Positions 34,601 to 44,939 of a stretch of 64,000 nucleotides of DNA are shown piece by piece. This stretch comes from Symsagittifera roscoffensis (Eukaryota > Xenacoelomorpha > Acoela > Convolutidae), in assembly GCF_963678635.1 (NCBI RefSeq), contig NC_087063.1, forward strand, positions 64,773,290 through 64,837,289. The letters are read 5' to 3'. The notes beneath the pieces are model-generated. The model saw only the letters and a program-made list of their open reading frames with translations, did not search any database and had not been told where the DNA came from. Numbering within the stretch: position 1 is the stretch's first letter; each line of letters begins with the position of its first letter. Made by a program: the position numbers and the translations under genes.

Positions 34601-36129
34601 TGCGAAATAAAAAACCTATTGATTCAGTTTTCTCACATTGGGCCAGTTTTATCGAAAAAGTGCCAATGAAAAATTGTTTTAAAAATTCAAAGAACTTAAA
34701 GGACATTGTTTTTTTTTGAAATTTGAATTATGAGTTTTTTTTTTTCAAAAAAGTGGGGTTTTTATGTTTAATTGCGTTCATTTCTTGATGTTTTCTTGAT
34801 TTGACGGACACATTTAAAAGGGGCGCTCTTACTAGTCATGACCCACTATCAACGCTGTCAAAACCGTAATAACAAGATATCAGATACTGTTAAATGCATT
34901 AAATTACACATGGCGACTAAATAAGAAACAATTTGCGTTCTGTTAGCCCATAAATACAGTTAAACCTGACATATTTTTTGATATCAAACCTTGGTTCAAT
35001 TTAACAGGCGGAGAAACTAAATAAAAGTTTTTCAAAGTTGATTTCATATGCTTAAGTGACTTCAAACAAAAATATGTCATAAAATGCAATTATTTTGTAA
35101 AAAAAAACTGGTAGTTTTGTAATTCGCGGCTAGAGCTGCAGTTATCATGTTCATGAAAATTGTAAACTTTAAGATTTTCATGAATAAAGTTCCTGAGAAG
35201 TTTGAATTGAGGTTTAGGGTTTTTTCATAAAGAAATTAATGCCTGACAAAAAGTTGATGTAGTTGATCCATATTTCCATAGACCTGCATTTCCCATTAAT
35301 AATTGAGGACTTATGTTGTTTATGTAAGGATTGTCATCAATAAGTAATGATGTTCAAAAGTTGGAAAAGAAAATCTCTTATAAAAATGAAATTTCAGTTA
35401 AAAGTATTCTTTTTTTTGAATGTTTTCAGGAATCCTGTAATTAACAATTGAAAAATATAGGTAAATAATCCTTCATATATTCCTAAAAAAAGGTCGTTCG
35501 AAGTTGATTCAGTTAAATTAAGTTCAAGTTGGTTTTTTTTAATAGACTGTAATTTTTCAAGTAACATTTACATTACAGGGTATAAATGTGTATGGCTGGT
35601 AGAAACATGCAGTGCTGCATGCAGACCCTTCATCACGTTCAATTCTGTCCTATACACCATCTTCACTATTTTAAATTGCTACTGGTTCTACGTCATGGTC
35701 ATAGGACTGGTCAAACACAATATGCTCAAAACAATCATCGGAAGTGAAACAACTGAAGCTGCACAGAAGTGCACACAGAAGAACGATGGTAGTATAGACG
35801 ATCTTGTAACAGATAGTAGACAAACAGCCGACATTGCTAACAGCGTAAACAACCATACTAACAGATCCTCTGAAACAACACAACAGTGTATGGGTTTCAA
35901 GAACTTGGAGGATGGAATTCAATTTAGAGACAACTCAGATTCGATTTTTTCGGTAGAAAATCAGCCAATCACGGTGAAAAGGGTGGCAGCCAATCAGATT
36001 CGCGATCGAGTAGCGCTAGAAAGCAACGGAGTTGAAAATATTTCGGTTGACAAAAACGGCAACAGTTATTTGATAGAGGATCAACTGAAACACAGAAATC
36101 CTGGTAGGGCGTACGCATATTATGAATAA
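19610..36129 (+). CDS. TLC-domain multipass membrane protein, TLCD4/TMEM56-like (5 coding exons)
   Basis: Exons 19610-19692, 31381-31664, 33684-33736, 33963-34131 and 35579-36129 join with matching phases (2,1,0,1) to 379 codons ending TAA 36127. All introns are GT-AG except intron 2, whose donor is GCAAGT (GC-AG). Exon 1 gives the ATG and first membrane helix (YYLLSTALYTFLYYL). The TLC domain covers residues ~45-245, with the family's His pair FHHLLG at 119-120 and a glutamate helix LMEVGSLFINVRFCL near 144-160. Six or seven hydrophobic helices are visible. Residues ~250-379 form a polar tail without a known domain, longer than in vertebrate TLCD4. TLCD proteins are lipid-related membrane proteins; exact activity is not shown here. 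Intron 1 is 11.7 kb and holds large repeat arrays. TLC family membership is strong; the TLCD4 sub-assignment is probable. Confidence 0.85.
20567..20650 (+). repeat. tRNA-like SINE module in TLCD intron 1
   Basis: GGCTGAGTGGTTAGAGCG (box A-like) followed by GACTCATAATC and GATCGAATCC (box B-like), resembling a class II (Ser/Leu) tRNA. It lies in a diverged copy of the ~0.6 kb repeat found as an array at 25-30 kb. Not a functional tRNA: acceptor stem does not close. Confidence 0.45.
21480..21730 (+). repeat. Two further tRNA-like modules
   Basis: GGAGGTTCGATTCC (about 21,538) and GGAGGTTCGATACC (about 21,708) are good box B matches, each preceded by ACTGTGGCGC or TACGTGGTTGCGAGACTC-type sequence. 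Degenerate SINE remnants are more likely than tRNA genes. Confidence 0.35.
22133..22265 (+). repeat. Local tandem duplication
   Basis: The block TTTTTCATGGCTACGGCTTT, extending to TTAATTTTTGATTCCATTTTT, occurs twice, with TTCAAGCCGTTC repeated three to four times between. Recent short tandem duplication in the intron. Confidence 0.75.
22957..23000 (+). repeat. Head hairpin of SINE-like family A
   Basis: CGCTTGCTATAAGCAAGCG stem-loop followed by CTATCAAATCGGAA and GTAGACTT. The same head is seen at 31.87, 38.39, 41.53, 47.40 and 63.40 kb. No tRNA-like part follows here, so this is a truncated copy. Confidence 0.55.
23330..24260. repeat. ~165-bp satellite, block 2
   Basis: Six units with AAAACTACCC-type cores near 23,397, 23,557, 23,690, 23,862, 24,029 and 24,197 (spacing 133-172 nt). 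Each is followed by a TCTGAGxT segment, an ATxGAT segment, a TTATGGCCCTCGGAAAAGTC segment and a TTTGATTTTTTxACCGTTTTT segment. This is the best preserved block in the window. Confidence 0.75.
25130..30830 (+). repeat. Tandem array of ~0.6 kb tRNA-containing repeats with ~1.78 kb higher-order unit
   Basis: Seven copies of a ~0.58-0.64 kb repeat, each with a tRNA-like module (GTGGCYGAGNGG then GACTC then GGTTCGAAG or GATCGAATTC) starting near 25,551, 26,141, 26,781, 27,904, 28,519, 29,681 and 30,300. Two kinds alternate: a CTCGTGGCCGAGAAGG type and a GCGTGGCTGAGTGG type. A larger unit of ~1.78 kb is repeated (27.27-29.05 kb and 29.05-30.83 kb), judged by matching landmarks offset by 1,777-1,782 nt. 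A piece of 25.92-26.10 kb is also duplicated at 27.07-27.25 kb. The array fills nearly half of TLCD intron 1. Confidence 0.8.
31805..31920 (+). repeat. tRNA-like module next to family A hairpin head
   Basis: CATGGCGTAGAGGTAACGCTG (box A-like) with a degenerate GAGCTTCGAGTG (box B-like) ends at about 31,865. It is followed by CACTTGCGATAAGCAAG, the family A head, at 31,873. Two truncated copies back to back in intron 2 of the TLCD gene. Confidence 0.45.
32200..32450. repeat. ~165-bp satellite, block 3
   Basis: One to two units: TTTTCTCACAAACTTATCTCC, AAATCTGAGAT, AATGGATAGAGCG, TTATGGCCCGCGGGAAAATC and ACCGATTTTTGAAACG match the units of blocks 1 and 2. Located in TLCD intron 2. Confidence 0.65.
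33345..33515 (+). repeat. Two tail hairpins GCGAAGC...GCTTCGC(CTCTGTGT)
   Basis: Stem-loops at about 33,349 and 33,473, in a recurring context CATCGCAAGTGGTGCGAAGC, then a 3-4 nt loop, then GCTTCGCCTCTGTGT. Related copies occur near 26,946, 28,675, 31,289, 43,847, 44,207, 48,119 and 59,205, all in this orientation. Probably the 3' end of a non-autonomous mobile element. Confidence 0.5.
34495..34735 (+). repeat. Dispersed repeat R2
   Basis: Begins GGCAAACTCTCCACTATCGAA and carries AAGGTGATCGACTTTTAGTTT, a TTTTCAGATTTC block, and CATTGGGCCAGTTTTATCG. It matches 58,190-58,445 over about 240 nt, in intron 4 of the TLCD gene and in a Furry intron respectively. Confidence 0.6.
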
Positions 36130-36281
36130 GTGAAGTTGCTCTGTCGCAATTTTCTTCCAAATGAGAAAAAATACCTGTGGTTTTTGGCGAAAAAGCAGGA
36201 GTTGAAATGAAAATGAACATTAATTGAATGATTTTGACCTCATTATGATTCTTTTTACAGTAGTTTGTACCGAGCTAATTA

Positions 36282-36518
36282 ATGAAAAGTAATTTGACCT
36301 GGCGCTTTGAATTAACGTGCAATGCATGCTTGTTCTGTATGCCTAAAATTATATCATCTCTTGTGCAGTCAATTGTGTCCGAATTCTCTCGTCCTGTCTC
36401 GTCTCATAGCGAGTGTCGTTCTTGGAATTCTCCTGCCAAAATTTGTTTGCTGCGTTGCGTATTAGATGCGTACTCTTGTGCATTCTCTATATTTATAGCA
36501 ATTCAGCATAATTTATAA
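36282..36518 (+). CDS. Candidate small ORF downstream of the TLCD gene, unknown
   Basis: A 78-residue ORF with a true ATG 21 nt after a good splice acceptor TTCTTTTTACAG (ends 36,260) and 153 nt after the TLCD stop. The protein has mixed composition and nine cysteines (e.g. LTCNACLFCMPK), with no signal or membrane span I would trust. The only supports are the acceptor spacing, matching other genes here, and the non-low-complexity sequence. It may simply be TLCD 3' UTR. No function recognised. Confidence 0.2.
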   Translation: MKSNLTWRFELTCNACLFCMPKIISSLVQSIVSEFSRPVSSHSECRSWNSPAKICLLRCVLDAYSCAFSIFIAIQHNL

Positions 36519-37915
36519 TGACTGATGTTTATCAGATTGGATCATTTAGCTATCAGGATGTTAATTTTCCACTTTATTTATTCTTAGTTAAGCGAGAAAC
36601 AAGCTAATTGAGAAAGTGTCTCAGCATGAAAATGATAATCCACAGCGTAGATTTTGCAGGGTAGCAGTATTGTGAGCTAGTAATTTGAAATAATTCAGCC
36701 GTGGTGACATTGACAAGTTTCATTAGATAGGGTCTATATTTGGTTTTATTACTTGAACACCATTCATATTACTTTAGCTAGAAAACGTCCCGGGGCGGAA
36801 TCCGGAGTCTGAGATTACTAGACAGCGATAAATTGTTTTTGAAGAAGGCTTTGCTCCGTACTTATTTAAAGGTTGAACATTTTTTTGAAATGAACTTATT
36901 TCTATGAACTTACCAAAACAAAAATTCACTGAGTATTCAGGAAGTTTTGTCAATGTCACGAAATGTTGCACCAAGTATCAAAATGTTCATCAATATATGC
37001 TGTCATTGTATCCTTAGTTGGTTTCATAGATTGAAACACATGAAGTTAAGCAGTTACTTGTTAAACTTCACCTCTGCAGATTTCGCTGATAACGTTGAGA
37101 GCACTAGTTCTAGTGGATTTTTTGGAATTGTATTGTAGATTTAGCATAGATTTATTAGAAAATAGCTGGACTGGCAACCATAATTGAATGGTTTTCTCAC
37201 CAGATTTTATTGCTAAGACTTTTTTTTGCAAAAAGCGTTCTTATTTCGGATGCCCTTACCAATTGCAGATGATAATTACTTGATTTCATTTAGAAGTATT
37301 GCAAAAGTGATATTTAATTGAGTTTAAATGATATTTGATTAAATAAAGAAACTTTTTTCATTTTGTTGTTTTCAGTCCATCTAGCAAATGCTTGCGATAG
37401 AAAAAAAAGCACACGTAATGTTGGCTAGTGGGTGATGATGGTTTGATGCCTCGTAATACAAGACGACATCTCTCAAGACACCTAACTTTTTACGTTACTA
37501 CAAGTATAAGTATTCAACTAGAACAGCAAAACTACCGACTTCATCTATATTTAAAGGGTTTTATTGGGGTAAAATGTAGCCTGTGAGAATAAAAACATGT
37601 AAATTTGCTTTGTCGTCTTAATTACCAGTCGTCTTTTTGCCTAGCACCTCGCAATGATAGATTGCTCTGCTGAATTGCATGTGCAGTTGCTTGCTTGCTC
37701 CTCTCTTTTTATATGCACTACTGCAGCTGCTCTCTTCTTTTTTCTGTTTCATCCGAACATCTTCGTCCTCCTTTCTCTGTTTCTCTCTTAGCATCCAAAA
37801 TTGCCTTCTTCTCCATGTTCATGCAAACAATGAGTTTTATATCGTGCAATAATATCCAGATTAATTCAATTCATAAATTAAACTTCCTTTTTTAATCACT
37901 GACAACTGAATACAG
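36519..37915. other. Intergenic AT-rich DNA
   Basis: No supported gene. AATAAA at 37,342-37,347 may be a polyadenylation signal for the TLCD transcript, though it is 1.2 kb past the stop. A pyrimidine-rich stretch with CTCTC runs lies at 37.69-37.80 kb. Confidence 0.35.
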
Positions 37916-38068
37916 ATGACGGAAGAGAAGAGTTCCCAAATTAGCGATCATGATAGTAGTTTATGGCCATGTTTGTGTTATGGGCATTTACCAGAAGGCA
38001 GTTTTATGGGCTTGCTTGTAAATGTCTCAAACTCACAGTTACTACGCAACCATAGTGGATCTGGGTGA
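37916..38068 (+). CDS. Candidate 50-residue ORF right after a splice acceptor, unknown
   Basis: The ATG follows directly on ACTGAATACAG, an acceptor-like sequence, and a 50-codon frame ends TGA 38066-38068. AATAAA follows only 22 nt later (38,090-38,095). The sequence is not low complexity (MTEEKSSQISDHDSSLWPC at the start; GSFMGLLVNVSNSQLL later). It could be a complete trans-spliced short gene or one exon of a longer gene whose other exons I did not find (a possible donor CTTGTAAAT lies inside). Not recognised. Confidence 0.27.
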   Translation: MTEEKSSQISDHDSSLWPCLCYGHLPEGSFMGLLVNVSNSQLLRNHSGSG

Positions 38069-38392
38069 TTTTTGAGCGTGTGCAGGCAGAATAAAAAAAA
38101 TTTTATACGACCAAATTGGTTTTCGGAACTATTCCGAAGCAGATAAAAAATACCCTTTTTTACCGTTTTTCAACGATGTTACAGGTGCTGATATCCAGAG
38201 CATTTCAACACCTTTGAAAACTGCGAAAGATTTGACAGGGCAGAACACATTTGGACCCCATTTTTGTAATCTTTCTGTAGGAAAAACGGCAAATGAAAAT
38301 AGAAAGAGGCCGTGTTATGTCAATGAACGTAGTAAAGACACTGATGAAAGGACGTGATGTAATCTTTTACGATTTAATTTTTGGTTTATTTA

Positions 38393-38870
38393 TTACGCTT
38401 GCGATAAGCAAGCGTTATCAAACTAGAATGTAGACTTTTTTTCAGGTTAACAAAATCAGTTGAATCACTTCTTTTCTCTTATCTTCACTTCTCTTCTTAC
38501 CTCCACTTAACATGTTCCAAGTTGCTTCCCCCTTGGCCTGGAGGTTAGCAGTTGCCTTTGTACCCTGAGGTGTGGGGTTCGAGTCGTGGCCGCATCTTGT
38601 TTTTTTCGGTATCAAGGAAATTGAAAAAAATTCTGAGAAAATGAATTGTTGGTTTTTCGTTTGTTCGCTTAGGTTTTGTCGGCTAAATTGCCACCACAAC
38701 GGTTTTTGCTTTTGCTGTAGACAATGTTCTTTGTAGTTGCAAGTGTAAATGTACATTCTATTTTCTAATTTTTTTTTCAGTTTAGTTGGCGGCTCAAAGA
38801 TGGTCGGCTTAGTTGCCACATCTGATTTTTTTTTTGCTGTAAGCAACTTTCATTGTAGTTGCAAGGGGAA
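38393..38870 (+). repeat. SINE-like family A, fullest copy
   Basis: Head hairpin CGCTTGCGATAAGCAAGCG (from 38,395); a ~125-nt spacer with GTAGACTTTTTTTCAGGTTAA; a tRNA-like part TTGGCCTGGAGGTTAGCAG ... GGGGTTCGAGTC (38,530-38,585); T tract; then a tail with GTCGGCTAAATTGCCACCAC and GTTGCAAG. A-box and B-box spacing suits a Pol III promoter. Confidence 0.6.
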
Positions 38871-39059
38871 CTTGAAAAATTAAGAAAATTAAAAAAATAA
38901 TTTTTGTTTAAGTGGTTTCAGCTCAAAGTTGTTGGCTTTCAGGTTAACAACTTGGCGCAACAAAATCGGAATATATACTTTTTTCCAGGTAAGCAACAAG
39001 TTGAACAAATTCACTAGAATCATTTGATTGCTAAATTCAGATTAATTCAAATTTCTGGG

Positions 39060-41060
39060 ATTCATCGGCAGCCATGGCCTAGAGGTAATGAGAAAATTAT
39101 CAAGTTTTTTGTAATTATGGTAATTTCAACATTTTTAAGTTTTTGTTCAGCATCAGTGTGAGCAAATTTTGCTGTGGTCACTTCTCGTCAAGTTTCCATC
39201 CAGTTTGAGAAATGTGTTAAACTTTTCAAAGTATTCTCGTATAGTGTGAATCAACCTTACTAAATTTTTTTGGGTTGCATGGATTTTTTCGGTTATTTTG
39301 TCTATTTGATGTTTTTTTTTTGCATAATTTAGTTGCATGACGAAATTATACCTAGCCAGTCAGGTCTACGTCCCACCCTCCCAACCTTGGCATGGTTTTT
39401 GCGTAATTTTATTCTTAATATGCGCACACTCTGGCACATTTGAATGGATGGCAGGGCAGCTGAAAACGCTTTCGCGTGACAAATGCGCCCTTGGGGCGCA
39501 ATTATAATGCTCAGTCAAAACTGGACATGATGGCTTAAAAAAACAACAACGATTTTTTATTTCAATTTTTTGGATACTTTCGAGTCGGATGCTCCTATAC
39601 TGGGCCCTAAGGGGCCCACAAAGCATCCTACAAGATTTGCAAAAAAAAGTTCTTAAAAAAATTCTTTTGACTTTCAGGTTTTTTTTAGTATTATTTTCAG
39701 CAAATTCATTATCTTTCACAACAAATCATGAAAATTTGCGGCAGCTTACAATGAATGTTAGTAGTTCAAGCTTTCCAACTGGCTATATATGACCTAAACT
39801 ACTGCAGCTAATGTAAGACAGATCTGAATTAAAATTTCTTTTTTTTTCTACTACAAATTTCGGCTAAACGACCAAATAAGAAATTTATAAAAGCAAAAAA
39901 GAGAAGTTTTCAGCGTTTTGCCTCTTCGGTTGAGATATTTCCGAACGGAAAACTCGTTTTTTAAATCAGAATACAAAATTTTCAACTAACAAAATTTTTC
40001 ATTTTTCGAACCTTAGATGACCGTCTTAAAAAGTGAAATTTTTAATTTTCGCAAAAGCAAAAAAAAATTTATGCCAAACGGTTTAAAGCATCATACCACA
40101 TGTCTTAGGCACTATTAGAAAGTTCTTCTTGACAAACGCCGAAAAAGTTACTGATTTAGAGAAAATTGAAAAAATCACTTTTGGGGTCGTTGGGAAAAGG
40201 GCAAAAATGACCAAAACCCATCTCAAAAATAAAACCATCCAAAAGTGGCATAAACAAACTGCCATTTTTTCCGGGTTCTAGGGTCGCATGCAAAAAATTA
40301 GGGAAATCTAGCGGGTTGTTTTTCAGCGCCCGACTAAGTTTTTGAAAAAAGTAGGAACGTTAAACTGGCCAAATGTCAAATGTTCCGAGGGGGCCCCTAC
40401 CCCCTCTCATTGGGTTTATTTAGCGTCGTGGGCACGCGACCACACTGGAGATTTTTTTGAAGTCTCTGGAAAGTATTTTCATTTATGAGTGCAAGTCTCT
40501 TATCTTATTTGGTCTAGGGCTAAAGCTCACGCCTTAGGTTCATAAAGTCTGATGTTAGGTTCACAGCCGGACCTTGTTTTTTTCTTAAAAGTCGAAAGCA
40601 AAAAAAATTGGGGTACAAATGTCGGACTATCGTTTTTCTGCTTGTCTGTCAGCTGAAATTACAAAGCATCGATTATTTTTTCTGTACAACATAACATCAC
40701 TTTCCTTTTGATTCAAGCAGTTCCAACTTTAATTGAAAAACGTTCATCAATCTGTAGATGTGCCAGCTATGATTTTGTATCATTTATTATTGTCTTTCCT
40801 TTTTTGCTTGAATTGTTTTGGTTTTTGTTATATTAGCTTATTTATTTATTTTTGCGTTTTTTAAAAGCCCAAAATATATTTGCATGCTTTTTTGTTTCAT
40901 GATTATGTGGTGTAAAAATATGAGTTTAGTTGAAAGTTTCTCTATGCAGCATTTTGTTTTCGGCTCAAGTGGCTTCCACCCAATTGTTAGCTTAGTTGCA
41001 GCTCGTAAATGGTTATGAATCTGTGACACTGTGCTTTAAGTTCGATTCTAACAAATTTGC
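39060..41060. other. Intergenic repeat fragments, no gene seen
   Basis: Contains tRNA-like scraps (CCATGGCCTAGAGGTAATG near 39,072; GGTCTAGGGCTAAAG near 40,501) and degenerate CGGCTTAGTTGC modules of family A (about 38,935 and 40,965). AT-rich with runs of T. ORFs present read through these repeats and are not credible. Confidence 0.4.
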
Positions 41061-41069
41061 TTGAAATTT

Positions 41070-41235
41070 TCGAAGCGGAATGACGCGAAAAACTTGACTG
41101 AAAGTTAGACATGAAAGTGGATTTTGATTTTAAGTTTTCACAGCGGAATAAAAAACGATTGATCCAGTTTTCTCTCATTGGGCTAGTTTTACGAACAAAG
41201 TCTTATTTTTAGAAGATTCTTGAAAGTTAAGACCT
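41070..41235 (+). repeat. Dispersed repeat R2, partial copy
   Basis: GCGGAATGACGCGAAAAAC, TTTTAAGTTTTCACAGCGGAA, then GATCCAGTTTTCTCTCATTG and GGGCTAGTTTTACGAAC, as in the other R2 copies. Confidence 0.5.
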
Positions 41236-41524
41236 TCAATGTGATGTTTTGTTTTCGAGTTTCGGTTTCCTTCAGTTCGTTGGTGTTTGACTTATAATGG
41301 CTACGTTTTGGCTGACCCATAATTGTGTTTTTTGCTATTTTTAATAATCACATTCGTCAGCGTTAAAAAAGCATCAGAAATTTTGTCCTAGCATCATCAA
41401 TGTACGAAGTGGAAAAAAAGTTTAGGTCATGTGGTTTTGTCAGACAAAATTGTCTTACTATATGATCACAATTAATTTTCCAAAATTCAATTCAAAAGCG
41501 TGAATGACTTTAATTCGAAAATCT

Positions 41525-41835
41525 ATTTAAGCTTGCGATTAGCAAGTGCTATCAAATCCGAATAAAGACTTTGTTTCGGGTTTACAACTTGTTTAACAGA
41601 ATAACTTGGTATCTTGGTTCATATTGAATTCAAATTTCCAAGCGTCTCGGGCACACTTAGTCTAGGCGTAACGATTACGCCTGGGACGGCGAAAGTCCTC
41701 GGTTTGAATCTTACAAGGACCTGATTTTTTTTTCAAATGGGAAATATTCCGTTTCAAAAAAAATTGTCGGCGTATTATTTGTCTGCTTATATTTTGTTGG
41801 CTTGTTGCCACATCGTAGAATTTTTTGTTGTATGC
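41525..41835 (+). repeat. SINE-like family A copy
   Basis: Head GCTTGCGATTAGCAAG (41,528), spacer ending GTTTACAACTTG, tRNA-like part ACACTTAGTCTAGGCGTAACG ... CTCGGTTTGAATC (41,650-41,710), T tract, and tail TTGTTGGCTTGTTGCCACATC. Confidence 0.6.
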
Positions 41836-42765
41836 ATTTTTCATTGACTTTTTACGTTTTCTTTTTCGAAATTTTTAGCCTTTAAAATTTTTAGCCTTGA
41901 TTTGGGCTTATATTTTATCGGCTTACTAGCCCTATTTTGGGTCGTTCGAGGGAACCATATTTTGTATGCTTTTTCCTCCGGATACCACAAAACATTAAAA
42001 ATCCCAAAATAGATTTTATCGTTTTTTCTTGACAAAATTATTAATGAATTTTCATTTAACACCGTCGAATCTGTTTCTGGACGTGTTTTCCGCAAATATA
42101 ACATTCAGACAACATTTTGAAATTTTTTAGTTGTGTCTTCGAAATTTTTTTTGTTTGTTTTTGGGGTTAGTTGCTACCTTAAACGCAGTTTTCTCTAATT
42201 AGTTTTATTATTTAAAAAAGAGGCAAGCAGAAAAGAGCCTAGAGTTACAACAGAGCTAACATGGTTTTTTTCTTCGAAAGTTTAAAATATTCTGAAAATG
42301 TCGTAATTTTCCGTTTTTTTTGGTTCATTGACACGGTCACAACTTGCTGTTGGCTAGATTTCTCAATTTCAGTAAATAGGCATAGTGATAACCATTTAAA
42401 CCAACAATTTAAAATACATTAAATTTTCATCTAAGTTTAAATGTAAGTGGGAATCGTTGCGTTTTTTTAGTTCTTTGGAAGGCAACCGAGTTCAAATTGA
42501 AGGCCACGTACGGTCTCCAATTACGAAAATGCAAACGGCAAGAAAAGTCGTGCTGATTTTCGGATTCACTGGTAGATTAATGTTTTAAGTCTCAGTTAAA
42601 AAAAGAGTTCTTTCATGATGAAGTTTTTTCAATTTGGGTTAGCTTCATCAAATAAGGCTTAATCATAAAATATACTCAAAAAATGTTTTTGATGAATGAT
42701 AATAAGCAGCTGTACTTTTTCCACGGCCGTAGGTTCAGTGTTATATGCACTTTGTTTTTTTGAAG

Positions 42766-43205
42766 TAGTGCTGATTTTAATTATCCGGAGAAAATAGTCA
42801 ATTTGAAAATTTTGAACGCGTTCTTTCCTGAAATTGGGATTAAACAAAAATGATGAAAACAAAACAGTATTAAAAAACTTAGTTTCTAAAGTTACGCAAA
42901 AACTATCTGGTTAATTGATAATCAAACTATTTCAACGTGAGCCTCTTGTATAGACTAACAATGTTAAAGAAGGCCATAATCTAGCAAACGTTTATAAATA
43001 TATTTTTGTATGATATTCAAAAAAATCAGTTTTGCTATATAAAGTACCAATCGTTGGATTTATAAGCTTTTTTGAAAAGTTGAGTTTAATTTGATCACCA
43101 ATTGATCTGTTGCTTTTAGCGTAGTTTTCGATTACCTAAAATTGTAAGCAAGTTTGGCTGTGTTCACTTTTCTGTGAATGTCCATCCTTTTTGAGACGAA
43201 CACGT
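42766..43205. repeat. Relative of the foldback element in Furry, diverged
   Basis: TAGTGCTGATTTTAATTATC then CGGAG matches the left end of the element at 60,818. GCAAGTTTGGCTGTGTTCAC with TCCATCCTTTTTGAGACGAA near 43,150-43,200 resembles its right arm. Ends immediately before the small gene at 43,270. Confidence 0.4.
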
Positions 43206-43269
43206 GTAACTTTCCTAATTTTGATGATTTCCAGATAGTTCTCAAAATCTTTGAAAAACAGAACCTACA

Positions 43270-43521
43270 ATGGTAGGACCAACGAGCGTGATAGGAACAA
43301 CGATGATATTATTTGATAAATTAGACGTTCATGTCAAGTATACTAATTTAAACAGCAGCAACGACAATACTTTTCAAGTAATACTAAGGTAAAACACGTC
43401 TTCAGTTCTTTATTTTTTAAAGGACAATGTAATATACAACTTTTACAGGGCAAATGTCTTACTATCGGATTCTGCACCTTTTCGTCTGAACAAATTGTTG
43501 AGCTCTCAATTTAAGACTTAG
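43270..43521 (+). CDS. Small two-exon gene, 63 residues, unknown
   Basis: Exon 1 is 43270-43388 (119 nt, ends AG|GTAAAA); a 60-nt intron ends TTTTACAG; exon 2 is 43449-43521 (73 nt, stop TAG). Phases match, giving 63 residues. A strong acceptor (CCTAATTTTGATGATTTCCAG) lies 33 nt before the ATG with an in-frame stop between, so this ATG is a true start. AATAAA follows at 43,596-43,601. The protein is of ordinary composition (FDKLDVHVKYTNL; exon 2 LLSDSAPFRLNKLL), with no signal peptide. The intron, the donor and acceptor, the polyadenylation signal and the codon composition set it apart from the surrounding T-rich DNA. I do not recognise the family. Confidence 0.5.
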
Positions 43522-43595
43522 TTCCTTAAACAAAGACATTTCAATCTATTTCCATTATGTGGTTGAGGTAGTCCTTAACTCACAGGATTTGATTG

Positions 43596-43601
43596 AATAA
43601 A
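43596..43601 (+). terminator. Polyadenylation signal of the small two-exon gene
   Basis: AATAAA 75 nt after the stop codon at 43,521. Confidence 0.4.
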
Positions 43602-43839
43602 TCATGAAGTTCCTAATAGGGTCCTGCAATTTGGTTATACTAATATCGGCATTGAAATTTATGCAGCTTTTACGGTTTCTTTAGCTAAGTAGCCCGAATC
43701 CCTATTATGTTTTAGGTCGTTGATTTTCATAACAGTTGCACTAAAATTTTTCCTAGTTTTTTAACCAAAGTTTTTTTGAACAAAATTCAGTTTTCGTTTG
43801 AGGCACGTTGTCTTCTGATTCTTTGCATTTCATTTTGTA

Positions 43840-44250
43840 TCGTAAGTGGTGGGAAGCTCAGCTTCGCCTGTGTTAAGGACCAAAAATTAATTTGAAGTAT
43901 TTGAAAGTTTTGGGCGAGATTTGAAATATTTTGAAAGTTTTTGATAAATTTAACATTTTTGATTTCAGAATGGCTTCTGAATTTCTTCAAGTTGGGTTGA
44001 CTACTTTTCTCTAATTTGTGTAGGTGCATGTAAAATGGACGCACATGTTTTTCTGTCTTTAAAATTTAAAATGTTTTTCGGTTTTTTCAAAATTTTAAAC
44101 TAATTTTAGCCAATTTTAAAACGTCAGTTGTAGTTAGACTGAATTTTTTTGCTATTAACCTAAATAGAATTGCGGTACGCAGCTTTTCTGTGCAAATTTT
44201 TTCATCGCAAGTAGTGCGAAGCTCTGCTTCGTCTCTGTGTTAAATTTCCA
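43840..44250 (+). repeat. Two tail hairpins of the mobile-element family
   Basis: GTAAGTGGTGGGAAGCTCAG with CTTCGCCTGTG (43,847) and GCAAGTAGTGCGAAGCTCTG with CTTCGTCTCTGTG (44,207), both in + orientation. Confidence 0.5.
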
Positions 44251-44939
44251 AAGACCTTTGACAGGTCAACGCTTTAATTCAGGCGCGAATCGAGGAATGT
44301 CTCGAAGGGGCGGATTTTCGAAAAAATTTTCTCGACTATTTTATTAGCACTCCCAAATCACTATAAAGAGCCTTTATTGACCAAATTTTCTGCGCCGCAG
44401 GCAAGTTTTTCAAAAAACAGGCCACAAAACGATCCCACCTCCAAATTAGTATAAATTGGCCCCGATGGCGCCTTTAGAATTTTTTTAGGTTAGTCATCCA
44501 AAACTGGATATCTCAAAATAGTACAAAGAGGGGAGTCTTTGGGTCGGCAGGGGGTCGAATCCCTGAGAAGGAGGAGGCGTCCGCAACCCCCGTCCCTAAA
44601 TCCGCTACTGCTTTAATTCATTATCACTTGGCACTCTTCTTTCTGTGTTATGTTTCATGAGAATCTTGTATTGAAAAGTCATAGAATCGTTTTTGACTAG
44701 TTGAATCTTTGAAAACAACGCTCTTTTTTAAAGTCATTTTGTCTGGCATTAGAATGAAAGAACTGCGTGATTCATATACCTCAATCTCCAGCTCAATAAC
44801 CGTTTTTTTTTTTCAAATTAGTCAGTTTTTGGTAATTTCGACATTCAATTTCTTACCAATGCTTGATATTCGCCGTTCAAAGGCTTGCGAAATGTTTACT
44901 TTGTGTCTGCGTGCATGTTAAAATCAGTTATTAAAAAAA

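Noticed and set aside
37916-38068. Similarity of the 50-residue ORF to the DRAM/Frag1 family (PEGSFMGLLVNVSN)
   Set aside because: The shared pattern is short and the spacing to the ISD motif does not fit; insufficient to name it.
38442-38846. 134-codon minus-strand ORF
   Set aside because: It is the reverse of a family A SINE copy (tRNA-like part plus tail), not a gene.
39366-39719. 117-codon minus-strand ORF with many cysteines
   Set aside because: No splice or polyadenylation context, irregular composition, and the area is built of repeat fragments.
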